Source: Campylobacterales bacterium (lineage in GTDB: Bacteria > Campylobacterota > Campylobacteria > Campylobacterales > Sulfurimonadaceae). Taken from it: DNA of 38,792 nucleotides. Within the stretch, counting starts at the first letter, position 1. Each line of letters begins with the position of its first letter. The DNA is taken from contig JAPLGP010000051.1 in assembly GCA_026390075.1 (NCBI GenBank), forward strand, positions 1 to 38,792, written 5' to 3'. The translations under genes were made by a program, and so were the position numbers. Below the pieces are notes generated by a model. The model saw nothing but the letters and a program-made list of their open reading frames with translations, was not told the origin of the DNA and did no database searches. Shown piece after piece: positions 9,082-17,669 of the stretch.

Positions 9082-9104
9082 TCACATCTCCATCAAAATT
9101 TTTA

Positions 9105-9148
9105 AAAATATCTATTGGATACACCAAAATATAGCAAATAGATATTTT
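9105..9148 (-). terminator. Hairpin between 6S RNA and purD
   Basis: AAAATATCTATT (9105-9116) pairs perfectly over 12 bp with AATAGATATTTT (9137-9148), and on the minus strand the stem runs into TTTTT. It begins at the very 3' end of the 6S RNA, so it is a good candidate for its terminator, possibly leaky into purD. Confidence 0.6.
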
Positions 9149-9349
9149 AATAGCCCAGGTAGCCGTCACGCATTTGGCTCGGTTCTAAAAAGCCGTATTT
9201 GTGTGAAGCGAGAACTTTATAACGGCGGCAGTTTCTCGGCTGAATGAACATACCTCAAACGAAAGCACCGACACACTAAAGCTCTACTAGTTCACGATTT
9301 GAATATGTAGAACCCTCATATTGCGATATCTCGAACTACCCAGACTATT
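9149..9349 (-). ncRNA. ssrS: 6S RNA
   Basis: About 201 nt on the minus strand with a closing stem: AATAG...GGTAG at the 5' end pairs with CTACC...CTATT at the 3' end around a small internal loop. The 5' part TCTGGGTAGTTCGAG and 3' part GCGTGACGGCTACCTGGGCTATT resemble the ends of known 6S RNAs (compare the E. coli 5' TCTGAGATGTTCGC and 3' GCGGCGGCATCTCGGAGATT). 6S RNA mimics an open promoter and binds RNA polymerase holoenzyme. A TATAAT at 9356-9361 puts the start of transcription at the predicted 5' end. The location upstream of purD matches what I recall of 6S genes in epsilonproteobacteria. No reading frame competes in this 308-bp gap. Confidence 0.8.
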
Positions 9350-9355
9350 ACACTT

Positions 9356-9361
9356 ATTATA
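9356..9361 (-). promoter_or_regulatory. -10 element of the 6S RNA promoter
   Basis: The minus strand reads TATAAT, ending six to seven bases before the predicted 6S 5' end at 9349. No clear -35 box is seen, which is usual for sigma-70-type promoters in Campylobacterota. Confidence 0.7.
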
Positions 9362-9389
9362 CAAAAATGATACTTGATTTTTCTTTTTT

Positions 9390-10025
9390 CTATAATTTTG
9401 AAGCAATATCTATGCAACTTTGAATTGTTGTATCATCTGAAATAATATAATTGATATCTTTTGGCAAAGATAAAGCTGTTGTTTTACCTATGACAATTAC
9501 CTTATTTGAAGGTGTTATGGTATGATTTTTTAAAAAGCACTCCACACTTGATGGCGAAGTAAAGATTAAAACTGCATCCTCTTCCACTTCCACATGCCAT
9601 AAATCTTTTGAACATCCACTCTCATAAACTATGATTTCATCTATTTGATAGCCCTCTTCTTGGCATGTGGATACAAAATCAGAAGCAACTATTTTTGCTC
9701 GCAGATAGAGCCATTTTGTCTCTTTTGGAAACTCTTTTATTTTACCCGCTAAGTTGTCGCCATACCCACCGCCAATATCTAAAACCCTACCACCAAGCTC
9801 TTCATACGCCAATGCACTTTGCTTTGAAACGCAAAGAGACGGCATATGGATATACTCTTTTTTATCATACTGTTTTAAGGCTTCACTCGCTTGTTTTGAA
9901 GTGATAATCAAATAATCATAGTAAGCAAAATTTATAGCAGGTTTTAAAAATTGGATATCCAAAGAGTTGACGCTTATGGCATGTGGATGTGCGGAGATTG
10001 AAAAAAGATAGATTGGTTTTGGCAT
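9390..10025 (-). CDS. hemD: Uroporphyrinogen-III synthase
   Basis: HemD closes hydroxymethylbilane to uroporphyrinogen III in haem synthesis. Sequence is poorly conserved in this family, but the 211-residue length, two-domain layout, the FAYYDYLIITSKQASEAL region, and the C-terminal VLIFTSPSSVECFL and KVIVIGKTTALSL stretches fit well. I start at ATG 10025 (MPKPIYLF), because AGGAG at 10034-10038 sits eight bases upstream; an in-frame ATG at 10043 would add six residues but lacks a site. The start codon lies inside a copy of the GGCATGTGGA motif (10020-10031), and three more copies are inside the gene (9588, 9661, 9977), read as WHV, STC and PHA. Confidence 0.85.
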   Translation of the reverse strand: MPKPIYLFSISAHPHAISVNSLDIQFLKPAINFAYYDYLIITSKQASEALKQYDKKEYIHMPSLCVSKQSALAYEELGGRVLDIGGGYGDNLAGKIKEFPKETKWLYLRAKIVASDFVSTCQEEGYQIDEIIVYESGCSKDLWHVEVEEDAVLIFTSPSSVECFLKNHTITPSNKVIVIGKTTALSLPKDINYIISDDTTIQSCIDIASKL

Positions 10026-10100
10026 GTGGAAAACTCCTAACATGTTGGCATGTGGAAATTAGTAGTGTGTTGGCATGTGGAAGTTTATTTCCACATGCCA
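10020..10100. repeat. Cluster of four GGCATGTGGA motifs with a hairpin
   Basis: Three direct copies of TGGCATGTGGAA at 10020-10031, 10046-10057 and 10071-10082 are followed by the inverse TTCCACATGCCA at 10089-10100. The last two form a 12-bp perfect hairpin with a 6-nt loop. The cluster fills the hemD 5' region and lies downstream of guaA (same strand), so the hairpin could end guaA transcripts. Confidence 0.85.
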
Positions 10101-10130
10101 AAGTTTAATAGAGTTCTTGCAATACTTAGA

Positions 10131-10220
10131 TCCTGAATCAAGTTCAGGATGACAAAAGTTTCTATACTCCGTCATTCCGAACTTGTACCACAAGGGCATT
10201 CCCTTTGGTCATTCGGAATC
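10131..10220. repeat. REP-like palindromic repeat element
   Basis: TCCTGAA...TTCAGGA (10131-10149, 5-nt loop) is followed by a larger fold, ATTCCGAA (10174-10181) with TTCGGAAT (10212-10219), enclosing the smaller hairpins CTTGT/ACAAG and GGG/CCC. The core phrases (CTGAATCAAGTTCAGGATGAC and GTCATTCCGAACTTG) are like dispersed intergenic repeats known in many bacteria. It sits between the guaA stop and the motif cluster and could stabilise or end guaA mRNA. Other copies in this genome cannot be checked here. Confidence 0.6.
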
Positions 10221-10249
10221 TAGTTTCTTGAGTTATGTAAGAAATCTAA

Positions 10250-11800
10250 TTATTCCCACTCGATTGTTGCTGGTGGCTTACTAGAGATATCATAAACAAC
10301 GCGGTTTATTCCATCCACTTCATTAATAATTCTTCTTGAAATTCTCTCCAACAAGTCATGTGGAAGATGTGCAAATGTTGCTGTCATTCCGTCCACTGCT
10401 TCAACAACTCTCACACAAACCGTGTTGTCGTAAGTACGATTATCGCCCATAACACCGACTGATTTTACATTAAGTAAAACCACAAATGCTTGCCATGTTT
10501 TTGTATAGTATCCGCTTGCTTTTAACTCATCGAGTAAAATTACATCTGCCTCGCGTAAAAGGTCTAAATCTGGTTGATTTACATCGCCCATAATACGAAT
10601 TGCAAGTCCTGGCCCAGGGAATGGATGGCGGTTTATCATGCTCTCTGGAAGACCAAGTTCCAGCCCTATTTTACGAACTTCATCTTTAAAAAGTTCACGC
10701 AAAGGTTCGATTAACTGAAAATCCATCCAATCAGGTAAACCACCCACATTGTGGTGCGATTTTATAACTTCGGACGGTCCATTTACACTGATAGACTCGA
10801 TAACATCAGGGTAAAGTGTTCCTTGCGCCAAAAACTTGATACCGTCATGTTTTTTCGCCTCTTTTTCAAACTCTTCAATAAAAGTGTGTCCGATGATTTT
10901 TCTTTTTGTTTCAGGGTCGCTCACACCAGCCAACTTACTCAAAAAACTCTCTCTTGCATCAATTGTAATAAGAGGCACTTTGAGATTGATTTTGAAAACC
11001 TCTTCCACTTGTTCTCTCTCATCTTTACGAAGAAGTCCGTTATCGACAAATACTGGAACAAGTTGCTCTCCAATCGCTTCGTAAAGCATAGCCGCAACAA
11101 CAGAGCTATCCACCCCGCCGCTGAGTCCACAAAGAACTTTCCCCGTTCCTACTTTTTCACGAATACTTTTAATTTGCTCTTTTAAGAAGTGTTCCATTTT
11201 CCACTTCTCTGTTACTCCACAAATATTTTTTGCAAAGTTACGAAGCATCAAATAGCCCTCTTCTGAGTGTTGCACTTCTGGGTGATACTGCATCGCATAA
11301 ACGCGTTTTTCTTCATTTGCAATAGCTGCATAAGGAGAATTTGCTGAAGTTGCTATCGGTGCAAAGCCCTCAGGAAGCACATCCACTTTATCGCTGTGGC
11401 TCATCCAAACGATGCGTCCATCATCACAATCTGCTAAAAGAGGAGAACATTTGCCTTCCACATTGTTAATTGTAAGTTCCGCTTTTCCGTACTCATGGTG
11501 GTTTGAGCGAACAACACTTCCACCAAAGTCAACCGCAATTCTTTGCATGCCGTAGCAGATTCCAAGAACTGGGATACCAAGTGTATAAACACCTTGATCC
11601 ACGACATACGCATCTTTGTTATAAACAGAAGATGGACCACCGCTGAGGATAACGCCTTTTGGATTTTTAGCTTTTATCTCTTCTACGCTGACATGGTAAG
11701 GAAGAATTTCGCAATAAATTTTATCTTCACGAAGACGACGCGCTATAAGTTGTGTGTATTGAGAACCAAAATCTAAAACTATGATACTAACATTTGTCAT
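10250..11800 (-). CDS. guaA: GMP synthase (glutamine-hydrolysing)
   Basis: GuaA converts XMP to GMP using glutamine and ATP. The 516-residue protein is full length: class I glutamine amidotransferase domain with nucleophile C82 in GICYGMQ and the His/Glu pair in [16 protein letters not shown]-pyrophosphatase domain with the P-loop LSGGVDSSV, and the dimerisation domain ending [22 protein letters not shown] precedes the ATG at suitable spacing. It is transcribed divergently from the antiporter gene. The motif GGCATGTGGA is absent here apart from a weak near match at 10358. Confidence 0.98.
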   Translation of the reverse strand: MTNVSIIVLDFGSQYTQLIARRLREDKIYCEILPYHVSVEEIKAKNPKGVILSGGPSSVYNKDAYVVDQGVYTLGIPVLGICYGMQRIAVDFGGSVVRSNHHEYGKAELTINNVEGKCSPLLADCDDGRIVWMSHSDKVDVLPEGFAPIATSANSPYAAIANEEKRVYAMQYHPEVQHSEEGYLMLRNFAKNICGVTEKWKMEHFLKEQIKSIREKVGTGKVLCGLSGGVDSSVVAAMLYEAIGEQLVPVFVDNGLLRKDEREQVEEVFKINLKVPLITIDARESFLSKLAGVSDPETKRKIIGHTFIEEFEKEAKKHDGIKFLAQGTLYPDVIESISVNGPSEVIKSHHNVGGLPDWMDFQLIEPLRELFKDEVRKIGLELGLPESMINRHPFPGPGLAIRIMGDVNQPDLDLLREADVILLDELKASGYYTKTWQAFVVLLNVKSVGVMGDNRTYDNTVCVRVVEAVDGMTATFAHLPHDLLERISRRIINEVDGINRVVYDISSKPPATIEWE

Positions 11801-11988
11801 TTTGAGTGCCTTTAAAAGTGTTTTGTAGTGCCGAAAATGGCGTTAAGAAGGATTGTATCCATTCAATAGCAAAAGGATACAATAAAATAAATTAAGAATC
11901 TATTTTTTTACTGCAAAAGAAGCGAAACAAAGGATAATATAAACCTATTTAAGTCATAATCCATGAAAATTAACTAAGGCACTTTGCT

Positions 11989-13314
11989 ATGGAAATGATT
12001 ACAACTCTTATCTTACTTTATCTGCTCATTATTATTATCGCATCTCTTTGGGCATCCAAAAAAACGGGGATTGCAGATGTCCTTTTTTACCTCATCGGAG
12101 GACTTGCGGCGGTCAATCTGCATCTTCTTTCTCCCCATTCAACGACGATTGAGACCTTTGCTTTTATTGGAACGATTTTTTTATTTTTTTATCTTGGCTT
12201 AGAAGAGAACCTCCAAGGGTTTACAGAGGGGATTAAAAAAGGATGGAAAATTGCTGTAGCTGGTGTCATTCTCCCTTTTAGCATAATCTATTTGACAGAG
12301 TACACCCTCTCTGGGGACATGATTAAATCCATCGTTTTTGCTATGGCATTTTCTCCAACCTCCATTGGAATAGCATTTTTAACACTCAATACGCTCTCTT
12401 TTAGTGCTAAGACAAAACTTCAGCCGATTATTGTAGCCGCTGCACTTACCGATGATGTACTCTCTCTTATTTTGTGGGGAGTTTTGGGAGGAATTCTTGT
12501 CTCTTTACAAGCTTCATCATCCGCTGGAATTTCACTTGAAACCATTGGGTCATTGGCTGTAAAACCTCTCTCAAGTTTTCTCTTTTTCAGTACCGTAATG
12601 GGACTTATAGCCTATCTCTTTTTTCTTTTTAACCCAACAGCATCCCTTAAAAAAGATGGTAAATTACTCACCTTAATCACAAAAACTAAAAACAGCATCT
12701 ACTCCCATGCAGGAGCTATTCATTTTCTAGGCAAACAGGAGATAAATGCGGCAATTGTTTTTATGATTTTTTTAGCCTTTTTTGGTGCGTTTATTGCTGA
12801 GTATTTTGCTACCAGCGTTGCGTTGGGAGCATATTTTATGGGGTTGATTATCAACAAAGACCATTTTAAGAATAAAAACAATGGAGACAAACTTTTTCAC
12901 GACGCAATGGAGAAGTTTCGCTTTTTAACCCTCTATTTTTTCGCCCCAATCTTTTTTATCAGCATCGGATTGCAAATGGAAATTGAGAGTTTTTCACTCC
13001 TACTCAGCGTTCTTTCGAACGCTTTTCTTTTAGCAGCTGTTTTATTCATGGCGCAATTTATCGCCGCTGCACTCACAGCACGCTATATCAACAATCTTCC
13101 ATGGCGTTCAGCATCACTCATCGGGATTGCGATGCAAGGACGAGCCGAGGTAACTTTTTTGGTTGCTATGGCAGCACTTTCGATGAAGCTTATTACGAGT
13201 GCCGATTTACTTTTAATCTCGCTCATCGCTTTTATCCTTAACCTCAGCGTTCCATTTTTACTCAAAATCGCTGCCGAGTATCATGAAAAAAGAGATCAAT
13301 CAGAAGTTATATAG
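11989..13314 (+). CDS. CPA2-type monovalent cation:proton antiporter
   Basis: A 441-residue inner-membrane protein with about twelve hydrophobic helices and the sodium/proton-exchanger fold. The region PIIVAAALTDDVLSLILWG corresponds to the paired acidic transport site of CPA2 exchangers, and IAMQGRAEVTFLVA to the conserved helix with the charged RAE. There is no C-terminal TrkA-N regulatory domain, so it resembles the transport part of Kef/GerN-type proteins only. The ion cannot be told from sequence. AAGG precedes the ATG by nine bases. It is divergent from guaA and overlaps the 3' end of nadB tail to tail by 19 bp. Confidence 0.85.
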   Translation: MEMITTLILLYLLIIIIASLWASKKTGIADVLFYLIGGLAAVNLHLLSPHSTTIETFAFIGTIFLFFYLGLEENLQGFTEGIKKGWKIAVAGVILPFSIIYLTEYTLSGDMIKSIVFAMAFSPTSIGIAFLTLNTLSFSAKTKLQPIIVAAALTDDVLSLILWGVLGGILVSLQASSSAGISLETIGSLAVKPLSSFLFFSTVMGLIAYLFFLFNPTASLKKDGKLLTLITKTKNSIYSHAGAIHFLGKQEINAAIVFMIFLAFFGAFIAEYFATSVALGAYFMGLIINKDHFKNKNNGDKLFHDAMEKFRFLTLYFFAPIFFISIGLQMEIESFSLLLSVLSNAFLLAAVLFMAQFIAAALTARYINNLPWRSASLIGIAMQGRAEVTFLVAMAALSMKLITSADLLLISLIAFILNLSVPFLLKIAAEYHEKRDQSEVI

Positions 13315-14741
13315 TGCACTCCGATTGACTCTTCTCGCCCAAGGGCGGAGAGTACAATCTCTTTTGCAGTAAGGAGGCGAAACCTTAGCAGTTTGCCAAT
13401 TTTTTCGCCCAGCATAACATTTATTTGCTCCAACGCTCTGTTTAAACCTTTTTTTGTTCGTACTATTGAGACATTTTCCCACATGATTTTGCGAAGTAAA
13501 TTCTTTTTCTCTTTATCTTCTTTAAGGCTCATAACCTCATCACCAACAGGAAATTCTACAAAACTCTTGGCATGTGGATTTTCCAAAATATCTTTAACCG
13601 CCTCTTTGGCAAAAACAAGCCCTTCCAAAAGTGAGTTTGACGCAAGTCTGTTTGCACCGTGGACTTTTGTGGATGCCACTTCGCCGATGGCATAGAGAGA
13701 TTTTACACTCGGAACTCTTGCATGTAAGTCAGTCTTAATTCCGCCAATAGCATAGTGAAAAGCGGGAGAGATAGGCACTCGCTCTCGTGGAACATCAAAA
13801 CCTAAAATTTGTAAATTTTTATAAATATTTGGAAATCTTTGCGTGAAATAAACATGCTCAAAATTTTTAAGTGAAAGGTATGTTTTCATTCCTGTTTTTT
13901 TGCTGTGTTCATAGATAGCTTTACTCACAATATCGCGTGAAGCCAACTCTCCCCGCTCATCATAATCAAACAAAAATCTCCGCCCACTTTCATCTTCTAT
14001 GGTCGCACCCTCGCCTCTGAGAGCTTCTGTGAGTAACATTTTTTGAGCGTTATTGCTATCGACAAAGACTGTCGGATGAAACTGCAACATCTCCATTCGC
14101 TCTAACTCAATCCCTTTTAAAACACACAAACCTTGCAAATCGGCACTGATACATGGAGCATTTGTATGAAACTCAAAAAGCGAACCAACTCCGCCACTCG
14201 CGATAATCACATCTTTTGCATAGATATTTCTTCGCTCTCTATGGTCAAGTACACTTACGCCATAGCATTCATTGTCTTTGATAAGCAAATCAACAACTCT
14301 TGCATCACTGAGCATGGCATGTGGATTTTGTTCAAGTAAGAAAAGGTGCATATATCTGCCTGTTGCATCGCCCCCCGCATGTAAAATTCTTTCTCTTGAA
14401 TGCGCTGCTTCTTTTGTGTAAAGCAATTTTCCATCTTTATCCGAGTCAAATTCAAATCCACGCGCAATTAAATCATCAATAACAGCTCGTGAATTTTTAC
14501 TTAAAACATCGACAGCATTTTCACAGCAAAGCCCAGAACCCGCTTCAAGCGTATCTTTTATGTGTGCTGGAATATCCTCAGCATCTACTGCCAGAGCAAC
14601 GCCCCCTTGAGCATAAAAACTGTTGCACTTAAAAGTTTCTCTCTTGTTAATAATAAGAACTTTTTTATCTTTTGGAAGACCCAGTGCGGCGTAAAGTCCT
14701 GCAACTCCAGCACCTATTATAATTACATCGTACTGCATCAT
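13296..14741 (-). CDS. nadB: L-aspartate oxidase
   Basis: NadB oxidises L-aspartate to iminoaspartate, the first step of de novo NAD synthesis, with FAD as cofactor. Full-length 481-residue flavoprotein: dinucleotide-binding fold VIIIGAGVAGLYAAL, the flavin region FYAQGGVALAVD, the active-site stretch QFHPTVF, LRGEGATIEDESGRRF, and the C-terminal FAD region HGANRLASNSLLEGLVFA. The start overlaps the upstream lipoprotein stop by four bases (ATGA), so both are coupled. It ends within the 3' end of the antiporter gene. Two copies of the GGCATGTGGA motif lie inside (13568, 14315), both read as the codons for Pro-His-Ala. Confidence 0.96.
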   Translation of the reverse strand: MMQYDVIIIGAGVAGLYAALGLPKDKKVLIINKRETFKCNSFYAQGGVALAVDAEDIPAHIKDTLEAGSGLCCENAVDVLSKNSRAVIDDLIARGFEFDSDKDGKLLYTKEAAHSRERILHAGGDATGRYMHLFLLEQNPHAMLSDARVVDLLIKDNECYGVSVLDHRERRNIYAKDVIIASGGVGSLFEFHTNAPCISADLQGLCVLKGIELERMEMLQFHPTVFVDSNNAQKMLLTEALRGEGATIEDESGRRFLFDYDERGELASRDIVSKAIYEHSKKTGMKTYLSLKNFEHVYFTQRFPNIYKNLQILGFDVPRERVPISPAFHYAIGGIKTDLHARVPSVKSLYAIGEVASTKVHGANRLASNSLLEGLVFAKEAVKDILENPHAKSFVEFPVGDEVMSLKEDKEKKNLLRKIMWENVSIVRTKKGLNRALEQINVMLGEKIGKLLRFRLLTAKEIVLSALGREESIGVHYITSD

Positions 14742-14941
14742 TTTTTCTGTGCCGTTTGATTTGCTTCTTGAGAAGGCTGTTTAATGGTAAACTTCACATT
14801 TTCATCCGCTTTTGGGGCTTCTTCTAAATAGTAAGGTGCTTTTTTATATCCACAGCCATTCAAACTTAACAAAAACGATGCTATAATTGCCAGATGAAAA
14901 ATGCTAGTCAAATTATTAATTCTATTCAAAATAAACCTCAA
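14738..14941 (-). CDS. Small LptM/YifL-like lipoprotein
   Basis: A 67-residue protein with a lipoprotein signal ending LLSLNGC (lipid-anchored Cys at residue 30 from the ATG), then GYKKAPYYLEEAP and a polar tail. The pattern GCG-x-K-x(2)-P-x-Y just after the lipobox, and the total length, resemble E. coli LptM/YifL (GCGLKGPLYFPP, 67 residues), which helps LptD disulfide maturation. It overlaps nadB by ATGA. Its 5' end overlaps the divergent gene starting at 14894 by 48 bases, so a shorter start is possible: a TTG at 14911 would give a 20-residue signal. Lipoprotein nature is well supported, LptM homology only moderately. Confidence 0.65.
   Translation of the reverse strand: MRFILNRINNLTSIFHLAIIASFLLSLNGCGYKKAPYYLEEAPKADENVKFTIKQPSQEANQTAQKK
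14882..14887 (+). promoter_or_regulatory. -10 element just upstream of the DUF721-like gene
   Basis: TATAAT ends seven bases before the ATG at 14894, so transcription would begin at or next to the start codon and the mRNA would be leaderless. No Shine-Dalgarno precedes this ATG, which agrees. The element lies inside the opposite-strand lipoprotein gene. Confidence 0.4.
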
Positions 14942-15331
14942 TTTTCTAAACTCTCAAAATACAAATGTATCAAGAGAATCGAGTCTGTTTTTATACCCGC
15001 TTTACAAAAAATGATAAAGTTCGCATATATCAAAAATGATACACTTTTTTTCGTTCTCTCTCATCCCGCTGGTAAACAAGAATTCGATAATAATATACAA
15101 AGTATTAAAAGTGCTTTAAAGTTCCACATGCCAGAGGAGTGCAAAGAAACTCTCATCAACGACATCAAAGCATTTGTTACACATACACCGATAAAACAAG
15201 CCTCTCAAGTGCAAAAAAAAGAGATGAAATACCCAGAGAGAGCGACGGGAAATTTTAGTGTAAATATAGACGATGAAAAGTTAAACACTCTTGTAAAAAG
15301 CATACAAGATATTATAAAAGCTATGAAATGA
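14894..15331 (+). CDS. DUF721/DciA-like protein upstream of uvrC
   Basis: A 145-residue soluble protein. The central region [31 protein letters not shown]...IQSIKSAL resembles the DUF721 (DciA) fold, in which a short strand-turn-strand and helix are followed by a variable tail; DciA proteins help load the replicative helicase DnaB. This assignment is tentative. The stop overlaps the uvrC start by ATGA, so the two are coupled. One GGCATGTGGA motif copy lies inside (15122-15133), encoding the HMP of KFHMPEE. There is no Shine-Dalgarno; a TATAAT seven bases upstream suggests leaderless translation. Confidence 0.5.
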   Translation: MKNASQIINSIQNKPQFSKLSKYKCIKRIESVFIPALQKMIKFAYIKNDTLFFVLSHPAGKQEFDNNIQSIKSALKFHMPEECKETLINDIKAFVTHTPIKQASQVQKKEMKYPERATGNFSVNIDDEKLNTLVKSIQDIIKAMK

Positions 15332-17169
15332 CGCTCGAAGAGACTATAAAACAACTTCCCCTTAGCGCTGGAATTTATCAGTACTTTGACAAAGATGGGC
15401 ATCTTCTGTACGTTGGAAAAGCAAAAAATCTCTATAAACGCGTGAAAAGTTACTTTATTTTTACTCCTGCTTTAGGGGCACATTCGAACCTCTCCGTGCG
15501 GATTACAAAGATGATACAACAAACTATCTCTCTCAATTACATCGTTGTAAACTCCGAACACGACGCACTTATTTTAGAAAATTCACTCATCAAACAACTC
15601 CATCCAAAGTACAATATTCTGCTTCGTGATGACAAGACTTATCCCTACATTTATATCGATAACTCCGTGGAATTTCCACGGTTTGAGATAACAAGAAAAG
15701 TGATTAAAAGCCCTGACATTACCTATTTTGGTCCATACTCCGTGGGGGCAAGAGATATTTTAGACTCAATCTATGAAGTATGTAAACTTGTTCAAAAAAA
15801 AAGTTGTCTCAAATCAAAAAAATCGTGTCTTTATTATCAAATAGATAAATGTTTTGCTCCGTGCGAACTAGTAGTTCCACATGCCAAGTACAAAGCAGAA
15901 CTTGACCTTGCAAAAGAGTTAATCGTAAACAAAAAATTTCTCATAAAAACGCTCCAAGAAAAGATGGAGTTTTATGCGGAAAATTTGCGTTTTGAAGAAG
16001 CAGCGGAACTTCGAGACAGATGCGAGAGAATCTCCCGCTCAGAGATAAAAAGTGAAATAGATTTTGCGAGTGATGAAAATTACGATATTTTTGTCGTGCA
16101 AAACAGCCAAACGAGAGCAGTTGTGGTACGGATATTTATGCGAAGCGGGAAAATAATCTCCTCTTCCCATGACTTTATTCAAATCAATGATGGCTACGAC
16201 GAAGATGAGTTTTACCAAAGAGTTCTTATGGAGTTTTATGGCAGTGAAAAACCACCTATTATTGCACCTATTTTAGTCGCAAAAAAGTTTGAATCTTTAG
16301 AGATTATTGAAGAGCATTTAAGCACCATTTTTGAAAAAAATGCCGTGATAAAAATGCCTGTTCGAGGTGCTAAAAAACAACTTATAGATTTGGCAATTTT
16401 AAATGCAAATGAACTTTTAAAGAGTGACACAAGAAAAGAGAATAATCCTGTTTTAGAGGAGTTAAAAGAGCTTTTGTTCCTCCAAAGAGTACCTTCGAGA
16501 GTTGAAGTTTTTGACAATTCCCACATGGCAGGAGTTGCAACTGTCGGAGCGATGGCGGTCTATGAAAACGGACAGTTTGATAAAAAAAGTTACAGAACTT
16601 ACCACCTTGAAGCCAAAGATGAATATGCCCAAATGAGGGAAACACTCACAAGAAGAGTAGAGAGTTTTTCAAAAAATCCACCGCCAGATTTATGGATAAT
16701 CGATGGCGGGACAACTCTACTGAAGTTGGCATGTGAGATTATAGATTCACATGGAGTTTTTATCGATGTTATCGCCATCTCAAAAGAGAAAATCGATGCA
16801 AAAGTAGCTATCAGCGGTGGCGAAGCCAACTTTCCTCGAAAATCCCACCGTGCAAAAGGTAAAGCAAACGATATTTTACACACAAAAGAGAGAAGTTTTG
16901 AGTTAAAGAGTAGTGACAAAAGACTCCAATGGGTACAAAATCTTAGAGATGAAGCACACCGATGTGCGATAGGTTTTCACAAAAAAACAAAACTCAAACT
17001 TGACCATGAAAGCAAACTCTTAAACCTTCATGGAATTTCCTCAGCAAAGGTTATAAAACTACTTAAGCATTTTGGGACATTTGAAGCCTTAAAAAGTTTA
17101 AGCATCGATGAAATAGCCTCTATTTTAAACGCAAATGATGCAAAAACAATCAAAAAAATTTATAACTAA
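15328..17169 (+). CDS. uvrC: Excinuclease ABC subunit C
   Basis: UvrC makes both incisions in nucleotide excision repair after UvrA/UvrB find the lesion. The 613-residue protein has the GIY-YIG nuclease (GIY at 15-17, YVG at 28-30), a Cys cluster ([20 protein letters not shown]), the UVR helix pair [14 protein letters not shown] that contacts UvrB, the RNase H-like nuclease ([16 protein letters not shown] and [10 protein letters not shown]), and C-terminal helix-hairpin-helix repeats ([22 protein letters not shown]). Normal length. A GGCATGTGGA motif copy lies at 15875-15886 (read Pro-His-Ala), with a near match at 16727. Confidence 0.97.
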   Translation: MTLEETIKQLPLSAGIYQYFDKDGHLLYVGKAKNLYKRVKSYFIFTPALGAHSNLSVRITKMIQQTISLNYIVVNSEHDALILENSLIKQLHPKYNILLRDDKTYPYIYIDNSVEFPRFEITRKVIKSPDITYFGPYSVGARDILDSIYEVCKLVQKKSCLKSKKSCLYYQIDKCFAPCELVVPHAKYKAELDLAKELIVNKKFLIKTLQEKMEFYAENLRFEEAAELRDRCERISRSEIKSEIDFASDENYDIFVVQNSQTRAVVVRIFMRSGKIISSSHDFIQINDGYDEDEFYQRVLMEFYGSEKPPIIAPILVAKKFESLEIIEEHLSTIFEKNAVIKMPVRGAKKQLIDLAILNANELLKSDTRKENNPVLEELKELLFLQRVPSRVEVFDNSHMAGVATVGAMAVYENGQFDKKSYRTYHLEAKDEYAQMRETLTRRVESFSKNPPPDLWIIDGGTTLLKLACEIIDSHGVFIDVIAISKEKIDAKVAISGGEANFPRKSHRAKGKANDILHTKERSFELKSSDKRLQWVQNLRDEAHRCAIGFHKKTKLKLDHESKLLNLHGISSAKVIKLLKHFGTFEALKSLSIDEIASILNANDAKTIKKIYN

Positions 17170-17208
17170 GTTTGATTTTCACTCTATTATGATATATTTA
17201 TCAGATTA

Positions 17209-17214
17209 TATAAT
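17209..17214 (+). promoter_or_regulatory. -10 element of the PAS/Hpt/kinase operon
   Basis: TATAAT in an AT-rich stretch after uvrC. It puts the transcription start near 17220, before the ATG at 17247 and after the alternative ATG at 17217, which supports the later start for the PAS gene. Confidence 0.5.
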
Positions 17215-17246
17215 TTATGTTATTTTTAAATATAAGGTTTTTTCAA

Positions 17247-17660
17247 ATGAGCGTAGTTACACCTGTAAATGAAGAGTATGTCTTTGACGGTAGTATGATT
17301 ATCAGTCAAACAGATTTAAAAGGTATCATAACTTTTGCAAATAGAAAGTTTTGTGAAGTGTCTGGCTATAAGGCAAGTGACTTGATTGGTAAGAGTCATA
17401 ATGTTATAAGACATCCAGATATGCCAAAAGAAGTTTTTACTAAAATGTGGGAAATGATTTCAAGTGGACAAGGTTGGACTGGTATCATAAAAAACTTGCG
17501 TAGTGATGGACGATACTACTGGGTTGATACAGAAATTTTACCTGTTCACAATAACAAAGGTGAACTTACCGGTTATATCGCAGCAAGAAAAGCTGCGGCT
17601 ATCAAAGATATACAAGAAAATGAAACACTATATAAAAACATGATTGCCGAACAAGCGTGA
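17247..17660 (+). CDS. Aer-type PAS domain protein
   Basis: A 137-residue single-domain sensor protein. The PAS core matches the Aer (energy taxis) type closely: NRKFCEVSGYKASDLIGKSHN, then VIRHPDMPKEVF, KMWEMISSGQGWTG and RSDGRYYWVDTEILPV. In Aer this domain binds FAD and senses redox state; flavin binding here is inferred. No output domain or membrane segment is present, so it must signal through a partner. I chose ATG 17247 (MSVVTPVNEEY), with AAGG nine bases upstream and a -10 box before it; an in-frame ATG at 17217 would add ten residues. It is the first gene of a four-gene signalling operon. Confidence 0.85.
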   Translation: MSVVTPVNEEYVFDGSMIISQTDLKGIITFANRKFCEVSGYKASDLIGKSHNVIRHPDMPKEVFTKMWEMISSGQGWTGIIKNLRSDGRYYWVDTEILPVHNNKGELTGYIAARKAAAIKDIQENETLYKNMIAEQA

Positions 17661-17669
17661 GGGAAATGA

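Noticed and set aside
9588-9988. The motif copies as a result of protein conservation
   Set aside because: Within hemD alone the three copies are read as WHV, STC and PHA, in different frames and strands.
10751-11185. 144-residue plus-strand frame inside guaA
   Set aside because: Antisense shadow of a highly conserved gene, with no start signals of its own.
16511-16533. CCACATGGCA in uvrC as a motif copy
   Set aside because: It differs from TCCACATGCCA by an extra and changed base in the core and encodes the conserved UvrC NSHMAG residues.
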